Shown here: positions 6,340 to 13,302 of the stretch, piece by piece | How the letters are laid out: every line of letters begins with the position of its first letter | How positions within the stretch are numbered: the first letter of the stretch is position 1 | Assembly: GCF_026790145.1 (NCBI RefSeq) | Contig: NZ_JALAMS010000053.1 | Coordinates: 1-17,554, forward strand | Source of the DNA: Bacillus_I endophytica_A | GTDB taxonomy: Bacteria > Bacillota > Bacilli > Bacillales > Bacillaceae_H | Direction of reading: 5' to 3' | DNA length: 17,554 bases | Notes under the pieces: model-generated | Told to the model about the DNA's origin: nothing | Seen by the model: the letters and a program-made list of their open reading frames with translations, nothing else | Database searches by the model: none | Translations under genes and position numbers: made by a program

Positions 6340-8100
6340 TTATTTTCCTTGTTTCTTTTTAAGATTCACTTTAAAAGTTGTGCCTTCTCCAACAGCACTT
6401 TCCACATCAATTTGTCCATGATGTGCTTCAATTAAGTGTTTTACAATAGCAAGTCCAAGGCCTGTTCCACCTGAATTTCGGCTTCTTGCTCTGTCTACCC
6501 GGTAAAATCGTTCAAAAATACGGGGGATTTCTTCTTCTGATACACCAATTCCAGTATCTCCCACCAATACTTTAACATCCTGGCGACCATCCATCATCTT
6601 TAACGTGACTTTTCCACCACTTGGCGTATACGTAATTGCATTATTAATAAGGTTAATAAAGATTTGCTTTAAACGTTCACTATCTGCTTCAATAAACATT
6701 TCTTCTTTTTCATGATAAAAAGCAAGCTCAATCCCTTTTGATTTTGCTTTTTCTTTTAAAATCATGATAATTTCTTCAATCACTTCTACTAGATTAACTT
6801 CTGCAATCGTAAGTTTATAACCTTGCTGCTCAATTTTAGATAAATCGAGCAAGTCTTGAATAAGGCTTTGCATCCGTTGACCTTCTTTGTGAATGATTTT
6901 TAGAAATTGATTTCTAATCTCCTCATCATTCCCGGCACCTTCGAGTAGGGTCTCACTAAACCCTGTAATAGACGTAATTGGCGTTTTTAGCTCATGCGAT
7001 ACATTCGCTACAAAGTCTTTTCTCATTTGTTCTAGTTTCTTCAACTCTGTAACATCATGAAAAACAAGGATAATACCTTTCCATTCATCATTCAGCCCGA
7101 TAATAGGTGATCCATATACTTCAAAATGACGACGTTCAATATTGATCGGAATCACAATACTTTTTCGGACTCGAAGCTCTGTCATAAAAATCTCTTCGAC
7201 AATCGCTGCAATTTCGCGGTGTGAAAAAGCCTCGTAATACAGCTGATAAAGATAATCTGTTGGATTAATCTTAAATGTATCTTTATATGAGCGATTAATA
7301 AGATTAATATAGCCTTTTTCATCAATCAAAATAAGACCGCTATCCATATTTTCAATAAGCGTCCTTAATCTATCTTGCTGCACTTCTTGTGAAGCAATAA
7401 GCTCCTGTAAATTCCGTGCTAAAATGTTAATTGCTTGACTTAGCATTCCTGTTTCATCAACATAGTCTTCATATGTACGAGCTTTATAGTTCCCACGTGC
7501 AAGCTCCATCGCAACTTTTGTTGCGGATTCAATTGGTTTTGTGTATTGATTCATAATTTTGACCCCTAAAAGTAAAATAACAACAAGGGCCATTCCTAAA
7601 CTACCAATCAAAACTCCCCAAATTTGTGTATTAATTTCGTCTAACGAATCTATAGAAGCGCTTAATACAACGCTACCTACCTTTTGATCATTTTGAACGA
7701 TTGGTGCACCGTAATAATAAACTTCAGAGTTACCACCTTCACGTACAACCCCATCTTGCTCATTAATACGTTTTTTCACAAAATCCTGTAAATCTTTATC
7801 TGTTACAGGAAGATTTGCTCCATTTGAATCTAATAAAATCTTCCCCTTATCAGAGAAAACGGTAGCTCTCGCTCTTAAAATTTTGCTTATTGAATCAAGT
7901 TCATCATGAAGCTCTTTTGAACCCAGCCCTTTTTCAGAGACGATAATTTCAACAAGGCTTACTTCTTTTTCTAATCGATTGTGAAAGTTTTGGACATAAA
8001 AGCTTTTGAAAAGCTGGCCAAGCAAAAGACCTAGTCCAATAAGCACGATAATAATTAGAGTAAGCAAAGCAAATAGGAGACGAGAGCGAAATCTATTCAT
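6340..8100 (-). CDS. phoR: Phosphate-sensing sensor histidine kinase PhoR
   Basis: Membrane kinase that phosphorylates PhoP when phosphate is scarce. The 586-aa protein has TM1 at about 8-30, an extracytoplasmic sensor region (about 35-155), TM2 at about 161-181, a HAMP linker (about 182-235) and a PAS domain (about 245-350). The HisKA domain has the H-box FVANVSHELKTP and phospho-acceptor His369. The ATPase domain has the N-box NLINN (483-487), G1 DTGIG at 515-519 and G2 GGTGLGLAIV at 544-553. The start ATG overlaps the end of phoP by 8 nt (ATGAATAG), which suggests translational coupling, with GAGGAG about 10 nt upstream inside phoP. The assignment to phosphate rests on family resemblance and on the conserved position next to polA; WalK-type kinases share this architecture. 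Confidence 0.94.
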   Translation of the reverse strand: MNRFRSRLLFALLTLIIIVLIGLGLLLGQLFKSFYVQNFHNRLEKEVSLVEIIVSEKGLGSKELHDELDSISKILRARATVFSDKGKILLDSNGANLPVTDKDLQDFVKKRINEQDGVVREGGNSEVYYYGAPIVQNDQKVGSVVLSASIDSLDEINTQIWGVLIGSLGMALVVILLLGVKIMNQYTKPIESATKVAMELARGNYKARTYEDYVDETGMLSQAINILARNLQELIASQEVQQDRLRTLIENMDSGLILIDEKGYINLINRSYKDTFKINPTDYLYQLYYEAFSHREIAAIVEEIFMTELRVRKSIVIPINIERRHFEVYGSPIIGLNDEWKGIILVFHDVTELKKLEQMRKDFVANVSHELKTPITSITGFSETLLEGAGNDEEIRNQFLKIIHKEGQRMQSLIQDLLDLSKIEQQGYKLTIAEVNLVEVIEEIIMILKEKAKSKGIELAFYHEKEEMFIEADSERLKQIFINLINNAITYTPSGGKVTLKMMDGRQDVKVLVGDTGIGVSEEEIPRIFERFYRVDRARSRNSGGTGLGLAIVKHLIEAHHGQIDVESAVGEGTTFKVNLKKKQGK

Positions 8101-8812
8101 CCGATTTAGGCTCCTCTAGCTTGTATCCTAATCCTCGAATTGTTTTAATATAAACAGGTTTTCTTGAGTTACGCTCAATTTTTTCTCGTAGATGACTAAT
8201 ATGAACATCCACAATTCTTGTATCTCCCGCAAAATCGTAATTCCATACAGCGCTTAATAACTGATCACGAGTTAATACTCGTCCTTTATGTTTCGCTAAA
8301 TATAATAGAAGTTCAAATTCTTTTGGAGTAAGTTCAATGCGGTTTCCTTCAAAATAAGCCTCATAGTGCTCTGGTAAAATTCGAAGTGATCCAATAAAAA
8401 CTTCATCACCAAGTCCAGATGTTTCCTCACTTTGCTGTGGGGCAAACTGTGTTCTTCTTAATATGGCCTTCACACGAGCTACAACTTCTCGTGGGCTAAA
8501 CGGTTTTGTCATATAGTCGTCTGCACCAAGTTCAAGACCTAGTACTTTATCAAACTCATCATCTTTAGCTGTTAGCATTAAGATGGGAACCATCACTTTT
8601 TGTTGACGAAGCTTTTTACATACTTCAATCCCATCCATCTTTGGAAGCATTAAATCTAGTACAATTAAATCAAGCTCCTGGCTGTTTGCTAACTCTAGCC
8701 CTTCTTCCCCATCCATAGCTGTTAAAACTTCAAAGCCTGCTTGCTGTAAGTTATACTGTAATAACGTTACGATAGATTGTTCATCATCCACTACTAATAG
8801 CTTTTTACCCAT
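8093..8812 (-). CDS. phoP: Phosphate response regulator PhoP, OmpR family
   Basis: DNA-binding response regulator partner of PhoR; in B. subtilis it activates phosphate-scavenging genes and reshapes wall teichoic acid synthesis. The 239-aa protein has a receiver domain (about 1-120) with the acidic pair D9/D10, phospho-acceptor Asp53 in VLDLMLPKMDG, and the conserved Lys in DYMTKPF. The C-terminal winged helix (about 140-235) contains TPKEFELLLYLA and RIVDVHISHLREKIE. ATG has GGAGG 5 nt upstream. The stop overlaps the phoR start. Unlike B. subtilis, where phoP follows mdh directly, a MaoC-like gene lies between them here. Confidence 0.95.
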   Translation of the reverse strand: MGKKLLVVDDEQSIVTLLQYNLQQAGFEVLTAMDGEEGLELANSQELDLIVLDLMLPKMDGIEVCKKLRQQKVMVPILMLTAKDDEFDKVLGLELGADDYMTKPFSPREVVARVKAILRRTQFAPQQSEETSGLGDEVFIGSLRILPEHYEAYFEGNRIELTPKEFELLLYLAKHKGRVLTRDQLLSAVWNYDFAGDTRIVDVHISHLREKIERNSRKPVYIKTIRGLGYKLEEPKSDE

Positions 8813-8828
8813 ATGCGCCTCCGCTCAC

Positions 8829-8842
8829 GTTAAACTTTTAAC
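8829..8842. repeat. 14-bp palindrome in the phoP leader
   Basis: GTTAAA-CT-TTTAAC is a 6-2-6 palindrome located between the likely phoP promoter and its ribosome-binding site. Size and position would suit an operator for a dimeric regulator, but I recognise no regulator for it. It does not match the PhoP box, which is made of TTAACA-type direct repeats spaced 11 bp apart. Confidence 0.35.
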
Positions 8843-8858
8843 AAGTTTTTTTCCATTC

Positions 8859-8887
8859 ATTATAATCATACAATGAATTTTTAAACT
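8859..8887 (-). promoter_or_regulatory. Likely phoPR promoter
   Basis: The minus strand has a perfect -10 TATAAT (8864-8859). The hexamer at 17 nt spacing, AGTTTA (8887-8882), is a weak -35, which would suit an activated promoter. It lies just downstream of the terminator at 8898-8944 and about 47 nt upstream of the phoP ATG. Confidence 0.4.
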
Positions 8888-8897
8888 TCTCAAAGGG

Positions 8898-8944
8898 AAA
8901 AAGACCATTTTCCAATTTATTTATAGCTGCTATTGGAAATGGTC
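8898..8944 (-). terminator. Intrinsic terminator after the MaoC-like gene
   Basis: GACCATTTCCAAT (minus strand, 8944-8932) pairs with ATTGGAAAATGGTC (8916-8903) with one bulged base and a 15-nt loop, then TTTTT (8902-8898). It starts 14 nt after the stop codon of the MaoC-like gene and isolates it from phoP. Confidence 0.8.
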
Positions 8945-8957
8945 TAAGGGATCGCTT

Positions 8958-9428
8958 CTAGAAGTTCTGAAATACGTATTCGTCTAACTCTTTTGGCCGA
9001 TATGGAGTACGTACTAGAATTTCTCCTTTTATAACACTGCGATTATCTTTATTTGCTACTACGTCTATTTTAATGGTTTCAGAACCTCGATTTAATTCTA
9101 GGATTTTAAGCGAAATTTCGATCGTTTCATAATGGTAAACAGGATGTATAAATTGAAGAGATTGACTTAAAATTTGGCTCCCTGGTCCTGGAAAGTGTTT
9201 GGATATTGTAGAAGTAATCATACCTGAGAGCATAATAGAGGGAACAATTGGTTTTTTCACAGGAGTTTGCGCTGCATAATCATGTTGAATATATAATGGG
9301 TTAGCATCGTCTGTTAATCCTAAATATAAAAGTAGCTCTCTATCCTCCATCTTTTCCTCTTTTAAAAATGTTTCACCAACAGAAAGCTCTTCTATAAACC
9401 TGCCAAGTTTTACTCTTTTTCCTAACAC
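8958..9428 (-). CDS. MaoC-like hotdog-fold protein (possible acyl dehydratase)
   Basis: A 156-aa single hotdog-domain protein of the MaoC/(R)-enoyl-CoA hydratase superfamily. Residues 39-46, TDDANPLY, align with the family signature GDxNPLH: the catalytic Asp (D41) and the NPL turn are kept, but the position of the catalytic His is Tyr46. The downstream VPSIMLSGMITS (about 62-73) matches the usual overhang segment. Family members hydrate trans-2-enoyl-CoA or bind acyl thioesters; the substrate here is unknown, and the His to Tyr change casts doubt on ordinary hydratase activity. The start is GTG 9428 with AAGGAGG 7 nt upstream; an ATG two nucleotides earlier is out of frame and stops after two codons. 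The gene has a terminator on each side and a perfect cre box just before its ribosome-binding site. Confidence 0.8.
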   Translation of the reverse strand: MLGKRVKLGRFIEELSVGETFLKEEKMEDRELLLYLGLTDDANPLYIQHDYAAQTPVKKPIVPSIMLSGMITSTISKHFPGPGSQILSQSLQFIHPVYHYETIEISLKILELNRGSETIKIDVVANKDNRSVIKGEILVRTPYRPKELDEYVFQNF

Positions 9429-9446
9429 ATAAACGCCTCCTTAAAT

Positions 9447-9460
9447 TGAAATCGCTTACA
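9447..9460. promoter_or_regulatory. Perfect cre box (CcpA site) upstream of the MaoC-like gene
   Basis: TGAAATCGCTTACA (TGTAAGCGATTTCA on the minus strand) matches the cre consensus TGWAANCGNTNWCA at every position on both strands. It lies between the mdh terminator and the ribosome-binding site of the MaoC-like gene, 18 nt before its GTG start. This placement would suit repression by roadblock or by covering the start site. The sequence match is direct; CcpA binding is inferred. Confidence 0.75.
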
Positions 9461-9470
9461 TTAATATTTA

Positions 9471-9510
9471 AAAAGAAAGGCTCGGAGATATGCCTCCGAA
9501 CCTTTCTTTT
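9471..9510. terminator. Bidirectional intrinsic terminator of citZ-icd-mdh
   Basis: A 17-bp stem with one mismatch (9471-9487 with 9494-9510) and a 6-nt loop starts 4 nt after the mdh stop codon. T-rich tails are present on both strands. For the minus-strand operon the tail is CTTTTTAAAT, partly within the stem. It should end most citZ-icd-mdh transcripts before the MaoC-like gene. Confidence 0.85.
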
Positions 9511-9514
9511 TTTA

Positions 9515-10453
9515 TTATACAAGTACGCTCATTACTTTTTTAACAGATTCTGCAGATTGATCAAGTTGAGCACGTTCAGTATCTGTTAATTCTAGCTCAA
9601 TAACTTGTTCAATTCCATTTCCACCTAGAACGGTCGGAACGCCAAGGTAAATTCCTTGGTATCCATATTCACCTTCAAGGTATGCAATGGAAGGTAAGAT
9701 ACGGCGCTGATCTTTCACAATTGCTTCCGTCATTTCTACTAATGAAGCTGCTGGTGCGTAATAAGCACTTCCGTTTCCTAATAAACCAACAATTTCACCG
9801 CCGCCTTTTCTTGTACGCTCTACAATAGCGTCTAGGCGCTCTTTCGGAATAAGTGTTTCAAGTGGAATTCCGCCTGCGTAAGAGTAGCGCACAAGCGGTA
9901 CCATATCGTCTCCATGTCCACCAAGAACGAAACCTGTTACATCTTTAACAGATACGTTTAACTCTTGCGCAACAAACGTACGGAAACGTCCAGTGTCAAG
10001 CACCCCTGATTGACCAATAACGCGGTTTTTCGGGAAACCAGATTCTTTATACACTGTGTATGTCATCGCATCAACAGGATTTGTTAATACAATGATATGA
10101 CAATCTGGCGAATACTTTACAATTTCTTGCGTTACACTTTTCATTACTTTTTGGTTTGTTGTAACAAGATCATCGCGGCTCATTCCTGGCTTACGAGCGA
10201 TACCTGCTGTAATGATGACAACATCAGAATTTGCCGTATCTTCGTAGTTAGACGTGCCAACAATGTTTGAATCAAACCCTTCAATTGGACTAGCCTCAAG
10301 CATGTCCAATGCTTTCCCTTTTGTTGGTCCCTCTGCATTTGGAATATCGACAAGAACAACATCACCAAGCTCTTTTTGTCCTAAAAGAAATGCTGTTGTT
10401 GCTCCAGTAAAGCCTGCACCAATAACGGAGATTTTCTTACGTCTCATTGTCAT
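9515..10453 (-). CDS. mdh: Malate dehydrogenase (LDH-like type)
   Basis: Oxidises malate to oxaloacetate with NAD in the TCA cycle, cytosolic. The 312-aa protein has the dinucleotide motif GAGFTG (about 12-17), Asp36 in VLVDIP that favours NAD, substrate-binding Arg87 and Arg93 in ARKPGMSR, and catalytic Asp153 and His180 (LGGHGDDMV). Arg87 occupies the position that is Gln in lactate dehydrogenases, so malate is the expected substrate. ATG 10453 is chosen because AGGAGG lies 7 nt upstream; a GTG one codon earlier would be only 4 nt away. It is the last gene of citZ-icd-mdh, 34 nt after icd, followed at once by a strong terminator. Confidence 0.97.
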   Translation of the reverse strand: MTMRRKKISVIGAGFTGATTAFLLGQKELGDVVLVDIPNAEGPTKGKALDMLEASPIEGFDSNIVGTSNYEDTANSDVVIITAGIARKPGMSRDDLVTTNQKVMKSVTQEIVKYSPDCHIIVLTNPVDAMTYTVYKESGFPKNRVIGQSGVLDTGRFRTFVAQELNVSVKDVTGFVLGGHGDDMVPLVRYSYAGGIPLETLIPKERLDAIVERTRKGGGEIVGLLGNGSAYYAPAASLVEMTEAIVKDQRRILPSIAYLEGEYGYQGIYLGVPTVLGGNGIEQVIELELTDTERAQLDQSAESVKKVMSVLV

Positions 10454-10487
10454 CACAATTCCTCCTCTTTTTTCTTACTTTCTAACG

Positions 10488-11774
10488 TTATACTGTTACT
10501 TCTTCTTCCATATTTTGAATTAGCTTATCGCCAAACTCAGAGCATTTCACTTCTGTTGCTCCGTCCATTAAACGAGCAAAGTCATATGTTACGACTTTAG
10601 AAGCAATTGTTTTATCCATTGCGCTCATTACAAGATCTGCTGCTTCTTTCCATCCTAAGTGTTCAAGCATTAGTACACCTGAAAGAATAACAGAAGACGG
10701 ATTTACTTTATCAAGACCAGCGTATTTCGGAGCTGTACCGTGTGTTGCTTCGAAAATAGCATGTCCAGTTTCATAGTTGATGTTTGCTCCTGGAGCAATT
10801 CCAATTCCACCAACTTGTGCTGCAAGAGCATCTGAAATATAGTCGCCATTTAAGTTCATTGTTGCAACAACATCGAACTCACTTGGACGTGTTAGGATTT
10901 GTTGTAAGAAGATATCAGCAATAGAATCTTTCACAATGATTTTTCCAGCTTCAACAGCCTCATCTTGTGCTTTATTTGCTGCTTCTTTACCTTCTGTTTC
11001 AACAAGGCGATCATACTGAGCCCATGTGAATACTTTATCACCAAACTCTTGTTCAGCTAACTCATAGCCCCAATTTTTAAATGCGCCTTCTGTAAATTTC
11101 ATAATGTTCCCTTTATGTACAAGGGTTACAGATTTACGTCCTTCACTAATTGCGTAGTTGATTGCACCACGTACAAGACGTTTTGTCCCCTCTTCTGATA
11201 CAGGCTTAATTCCAATACCAGATGTTTCTGGGAAGCGAATTTTATTTACTCCCATTTCATTTTGAAGGAAGTCAATAAGCTTTTTCACTTCTTCTGAACC
11301 TTTTTCATATTCAATACCAGCATAAATATCTTCTGTATTTTCACGGAAGATAACCATGTCTGTGTCTTCAGGACGTTTAACAGGAGATGGAACACCTGTA
11401 AAGTAGCGAACAGGACGTAAGCAAACAAATAAGTCTAACTCTTGACGAAGAGCAACGTTTAAAGAACGAATTCCTCCGCCAACAGGAGTTGTTAAAGGCC
11501 CTTTAATTGCAATCATATATTCACGTACAGCATCTAATGTTTCAGCAGGAAGCCATTCGCCTGTTGCATTGTAAGCTTTTTCTCCAGCTAAAACTTCCTT
11601 CCAAACGATGCCACGCTCTCCATTATACGCTTTTTGAACAGCTGCTTCTAGTACTCTTGATGCTGCCGCCCAAATATCAGGACCGATTCCGTCTCCTTCG
11701 ATATATGGAATGATTGGTTTATTAGGTACTTGTAATACTCCGTTGTTAACTTGAATTTTTTCTCCTTGTGTCAT
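10488..11774 (-). CDS. icd: Isocitrate dehydrogenase (NADP)
   Basis: Converts isocitrate to 2-oxoglutarate and CO2 with NADP, in the TCA cycle. The 428-aa protein carries the substrate-binding loop GGGIRSLNVALRQ with Ser104, Asn106 and Arg110, then Arg120, Arg144 (FRENTEDIYAG, with Tyr151) and Lys221. The metal-binding segment NLNGDYISD contains D311 and D315. Lys350/Tyr351 in HGTAPKYAG and Tyr397/Arg401 match the NADP-selective residues of E. coli Icd. ATG has GGAGG 8 nt upstream. It is the middle gene of citZ-icd-mdh, 79 nt after citZ; a hairpin lies in that gap. Confidence 0.98.
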   Translation of the reverse strand: MTQGEKIQVNNGVLQVPNKPIIPYIEGDGIGPDIWAAASRVLEAAVQKAYNGERGIVWKEVLAGEKAYNATGEWLPAETLDAVREYMIAIKGPLTTPVGGGIRSLNVALRQELDLFVCLRPVRYFTGVPSPVKRPEDTDMVIFRENTEDIYAGIEYEKGSEEVKKLIDFLQNEMGVNKIRFPETSGIGIKPVSEEGTKRLVRGAINYAISEGRKSVTLVHKGNIMKFTEGAFKNWGYELAEQEFGDKVFTWAQYDRLVETEGKEAANKAQDEAVEAGKIIVKDSIADIFLQQILTRPSEFDVVATMNLNGDYISDALAAQVGGIGIAPGANINYETGHAIFEATHGTAPKYAGLDKVNPSSVILSGVLMLEHLGWKEAADLVMSAMDKTIASKVVTYDFARLMDGATEVKCSEFGDKLIQNMEEEVTV

Positions 11775-11799
11775 GGAAATAACCTCCCTAGTATTGTGT

Positions 11800-11841
11800 A
11801 AAAAAATGGTGCTGTGCTCAAGAAATCAAGTCCTGAGCACA
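11800..11841 (-). other. Intercistronic hairpin between citZ and icd
   Basis: On the minus strand TGTGCTCA (11841-11834) and TGAGCACA (11820-11813) form a perfect 8-bp stem with a 13-nt loop. A run of seven T (11806-11800) starts 6 nt after the stem, further than in a typical terminator. It could be a leaky terminator, an mRNA processing site, or part of an icd promoter region (TTGAGC at 11821-11816 would be a possible -35, but the -10 is poor). The pairing is seen; its role is unresolved. Confidence 0.45.
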
Positions 11842-11853
11842 AGATCGATTTAG

Positions 11854-12969
11854 TTAACGATCTTCAATAGAAACATATGCCTGTTTATCAGGTCCTATAT
11901 ATTCAGCGCGCGGACGAATTAAACGATTGTTTGAATACTGCTCTAGAATATGAGCAATCCATCCTGAAACGCGACTGACTGCGAAAATTGGTGTAAATAA
12001 ATCATGATCTATCTTTAAAGAATGGTAGACAGATGCAGAATAAAAATCTACGTTCGGCGGTAAGTCTTTTTGACTTGTAACAAGATCTTCAATTTTCAAT
12101 GACATCTCATACCATTTCTTTTCTCCCGTTACATCTGCAAGCTTTCTAGACATTTTTCTTAAATGTTTAGCGCGCGGATCTCCCTCTCGATAAACACGGT
12201 GACCAAATCCCATAATCTTCTCTTTCCCATCCAGTTTAGCTTGAATGTAAGAATCGACTCTGTCCACATCACCAATATCAGAGAGCATCTTCATTACAGC
12301 TTCGTTTGCTCCTCCATGAAGAGGTCCTTTTAAAGCGCCAATTGCAGCTGTTAAACCAGAATACATATCAGATAGTGTTGCAACACATACACGGCCTGTA
12401 AATGTCGAAGCATTCAATTCATGGTCAGCATGAAGAACAAGTGCTTTATTAAAAGCTTCAACAGCAATATCACTTGGCTCTTCTCCATTTAACATATAAA
12501 GAAAGTTCTTCGCTAGTCCGTACTCTTTTTTCGGAGCAATTGGATCAAGCCCTTTTCTTATACGTGCAAACGTCGTAACGATTGTTGGAAGCTGTGCCTG
12601 TAAGCGAATAGCTTTGCGATAGTTCGCTTCTTCTTCAACACTGTCCGCTTCCTCATCATACAAACCTAACAATGATACAGCTGTTCTTAGTGCTGCCATC
12701 GGATGTACTTTCTCAACTGGATATGTTGAGAAGTGATCTACAACTTCTTTTGGAAGCTCTGCATTTTCAGATAGCAGTCTAGTAAACTCTGATAATTCAC
12801 CTTCATTAGGAAGCTTACCATGCCAAAGTAGATAAACTACCTCTTCAAATGTAGCATAGTTTGTTAAATCATCAATATTGTATCCTCGATACGTTAGCAT
12901 ATCGTCAATAATTGAACTTACAGCTGATGTTGTAGCTACGACTCCTTCTAAACCTCGAGTTGCTGTCAT
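11854..12969 (-). CDS. citZ: Citrate synthase
   Basis: Condenses acetyl-CoA and oxaloacetate to citrate, the entry step of the TCA cycle. The 371-aa protein has the catalytic triad His218 (GPLHGGANE), His257 (GFGHRVY) and Asp308 (NVDFYSASVY), plus LHADHELNAS with His183. The start is ATG 12969 because the product MTATRGLEGVVATTS matches the B. subtilis CitZ N-terminus and AAGGAG lies 8 nt upstream. The frame stays open for 49 more codons upstream to 13116, but that stretch has no ribosome-binding site and lies in the leader. It is the first gene of citZ-icd-mdh, behind a strong promoter and a long leader. Confidence 0.97.
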   Translation of the reverse strand: MTATRGLEGVVATTSAVSSIIDDMLTYRGYNIDDLTNYATFEEVVYLLWHGKLPNEGELSEFTRLLSENAELPKEVVDHFSTYPVEKVHPMAALRTAVSLLGLYDEEADSVEEEANYRKAIRLQAQLPTIVTTFARIRKGLDPIAPKKEYGLAKNFLYMLNGEEPSDIAVEAFNKALVLHADHELNASTFTGRVCVATLSDMYSGLTAAIGALKGPLHGGANEAVMKMLSDIGDVDRVDSYIQAKLDGKEKIMGFGHRVYREGDPRAKHLRKMSRKLADVTGEKKWYEMSLKIEDLVTSQKDLPPNVDFYSASVYHSLKIDHDLFTPIFAVSRVSGWIAHILEQYSNNRLIRPRAEYIGPDKQAYVSIEDR

Positions 12970-13122
12970 ATTCTCCTCTCCTTCTATAAAAAATTTCCCC
13001 TTTTTCTCCTGCGGTATGAATTTTTCCTTTTTATTCGCAGCACAGTGACTTTTTGAACAGAAAAAGGTTAATTCTCCGCTTGAGATCGTACATTTAAGCT
13101 TACCTTGAGCAAGCATTCACAA

Positions 13123-13136
13123 AGAAAATGCTTTCA
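13123..13136. promoter_or_regulatory. cre-like element in the citZ leader
   Basis: The minus strand reads TGAAAGCATTTTCT, which fits TGWAANCGNTNWCA except at two positions (A for G at position 8 and T for A at 14). It lies about 85 nt downstream of the predicted citZ start site, where a CcpA roadblock could act. citZ is known to be glucose-repressed through CcpA in B. subtilis; the site assignment here is inferred. Confidence 0.45.
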
Positions 13137-13145
13137 TTTTCTCGT

Positions 13146-13190
13146 GCACTAAAAATAGCTAGCCCTGTTTTAAGCTAGTCATTTTTGTGC
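13146..13190 (-). other. Hairpin in the citZ 5' leader
   Basis: The arms 13146-13163 and 13174-13190 pair over about 17 positions, with one bulged base at 13150 and one mismatch plus one wobble near 13157-13158, around a 10-nt loop. No T run follows on the minus strand, so it is not a normal terminator. It begins about 30 nt after the predicted transcription start and could stabilise the mRNA 5' end. Confidence 0.5.
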
Positions 13191-13226
13191 CCGCTAAAAA
13201 GGTAGGTTAAATGATGTTCACCTATC

Positions 13227-13255
13227 ATTATAAACAATTATCAGACTTTTGTGAA
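13227..13255 (-). promoter_or_regulatory. citZ sigma-A promoter
   Basis: The minus strand has -35 TTCACA (13255-13250, one mismatch to TTGACA), a 17-nt spacer, and a perfect -10 TATAAT (13232-13227). It lies about 250 nt upstream of the citZ ATG and is the best promoter in the window. Confidence 0.75.
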
Positions 13256-13302
13256 TGATAAGTATCAATAAATTTTAAATTTTTATTATAACAAGAAAAT
13301 AT

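Larger units (their letters stand above)
12970..13302 (-). other. citZ leader and upstream region
   Basis: This 333-nt stretch between ytwI and citZ holds no separate gene. It contains the citZ promoter (13227-13255), a long hairpin (13146-13190), a cre-like element (13123-13136) and about 120 nt of purine-rich leader before the citZ ribosome-binding site. The leader from the predicted start site to ATG is about 250 nt. No recognised riboswitch or T-box motif was seen. The stretch 13256-13302 is very AT-rich, with an imperfect dyad of unknown meaning. Confidence 0.6.

Noticed and set aside
8813..8897. PhoP boxes for autoregulation of phoPR
   Set aside because: TTAAAC and TTAACA occur close together, but at 8-nt spacing in a palindrome, not as 11-bp-spaced direct repeats.
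12970..13116. 49-codon in-frame N-terminal extension of citZ starting at ATG 13116
   Set aside because: It has no ribosome-binding site, does not resemble citrate synthase, and the start at 12969 matches the conserved family N-terminus with a good ribosome-binding site.
13256..13302. CcpC operator (ATAA-N7-TTAT) upstream of citZ
   Set aside because: The region is AT-rich with several ATAA half-sites, but no pair has the required 7-nt spacing.
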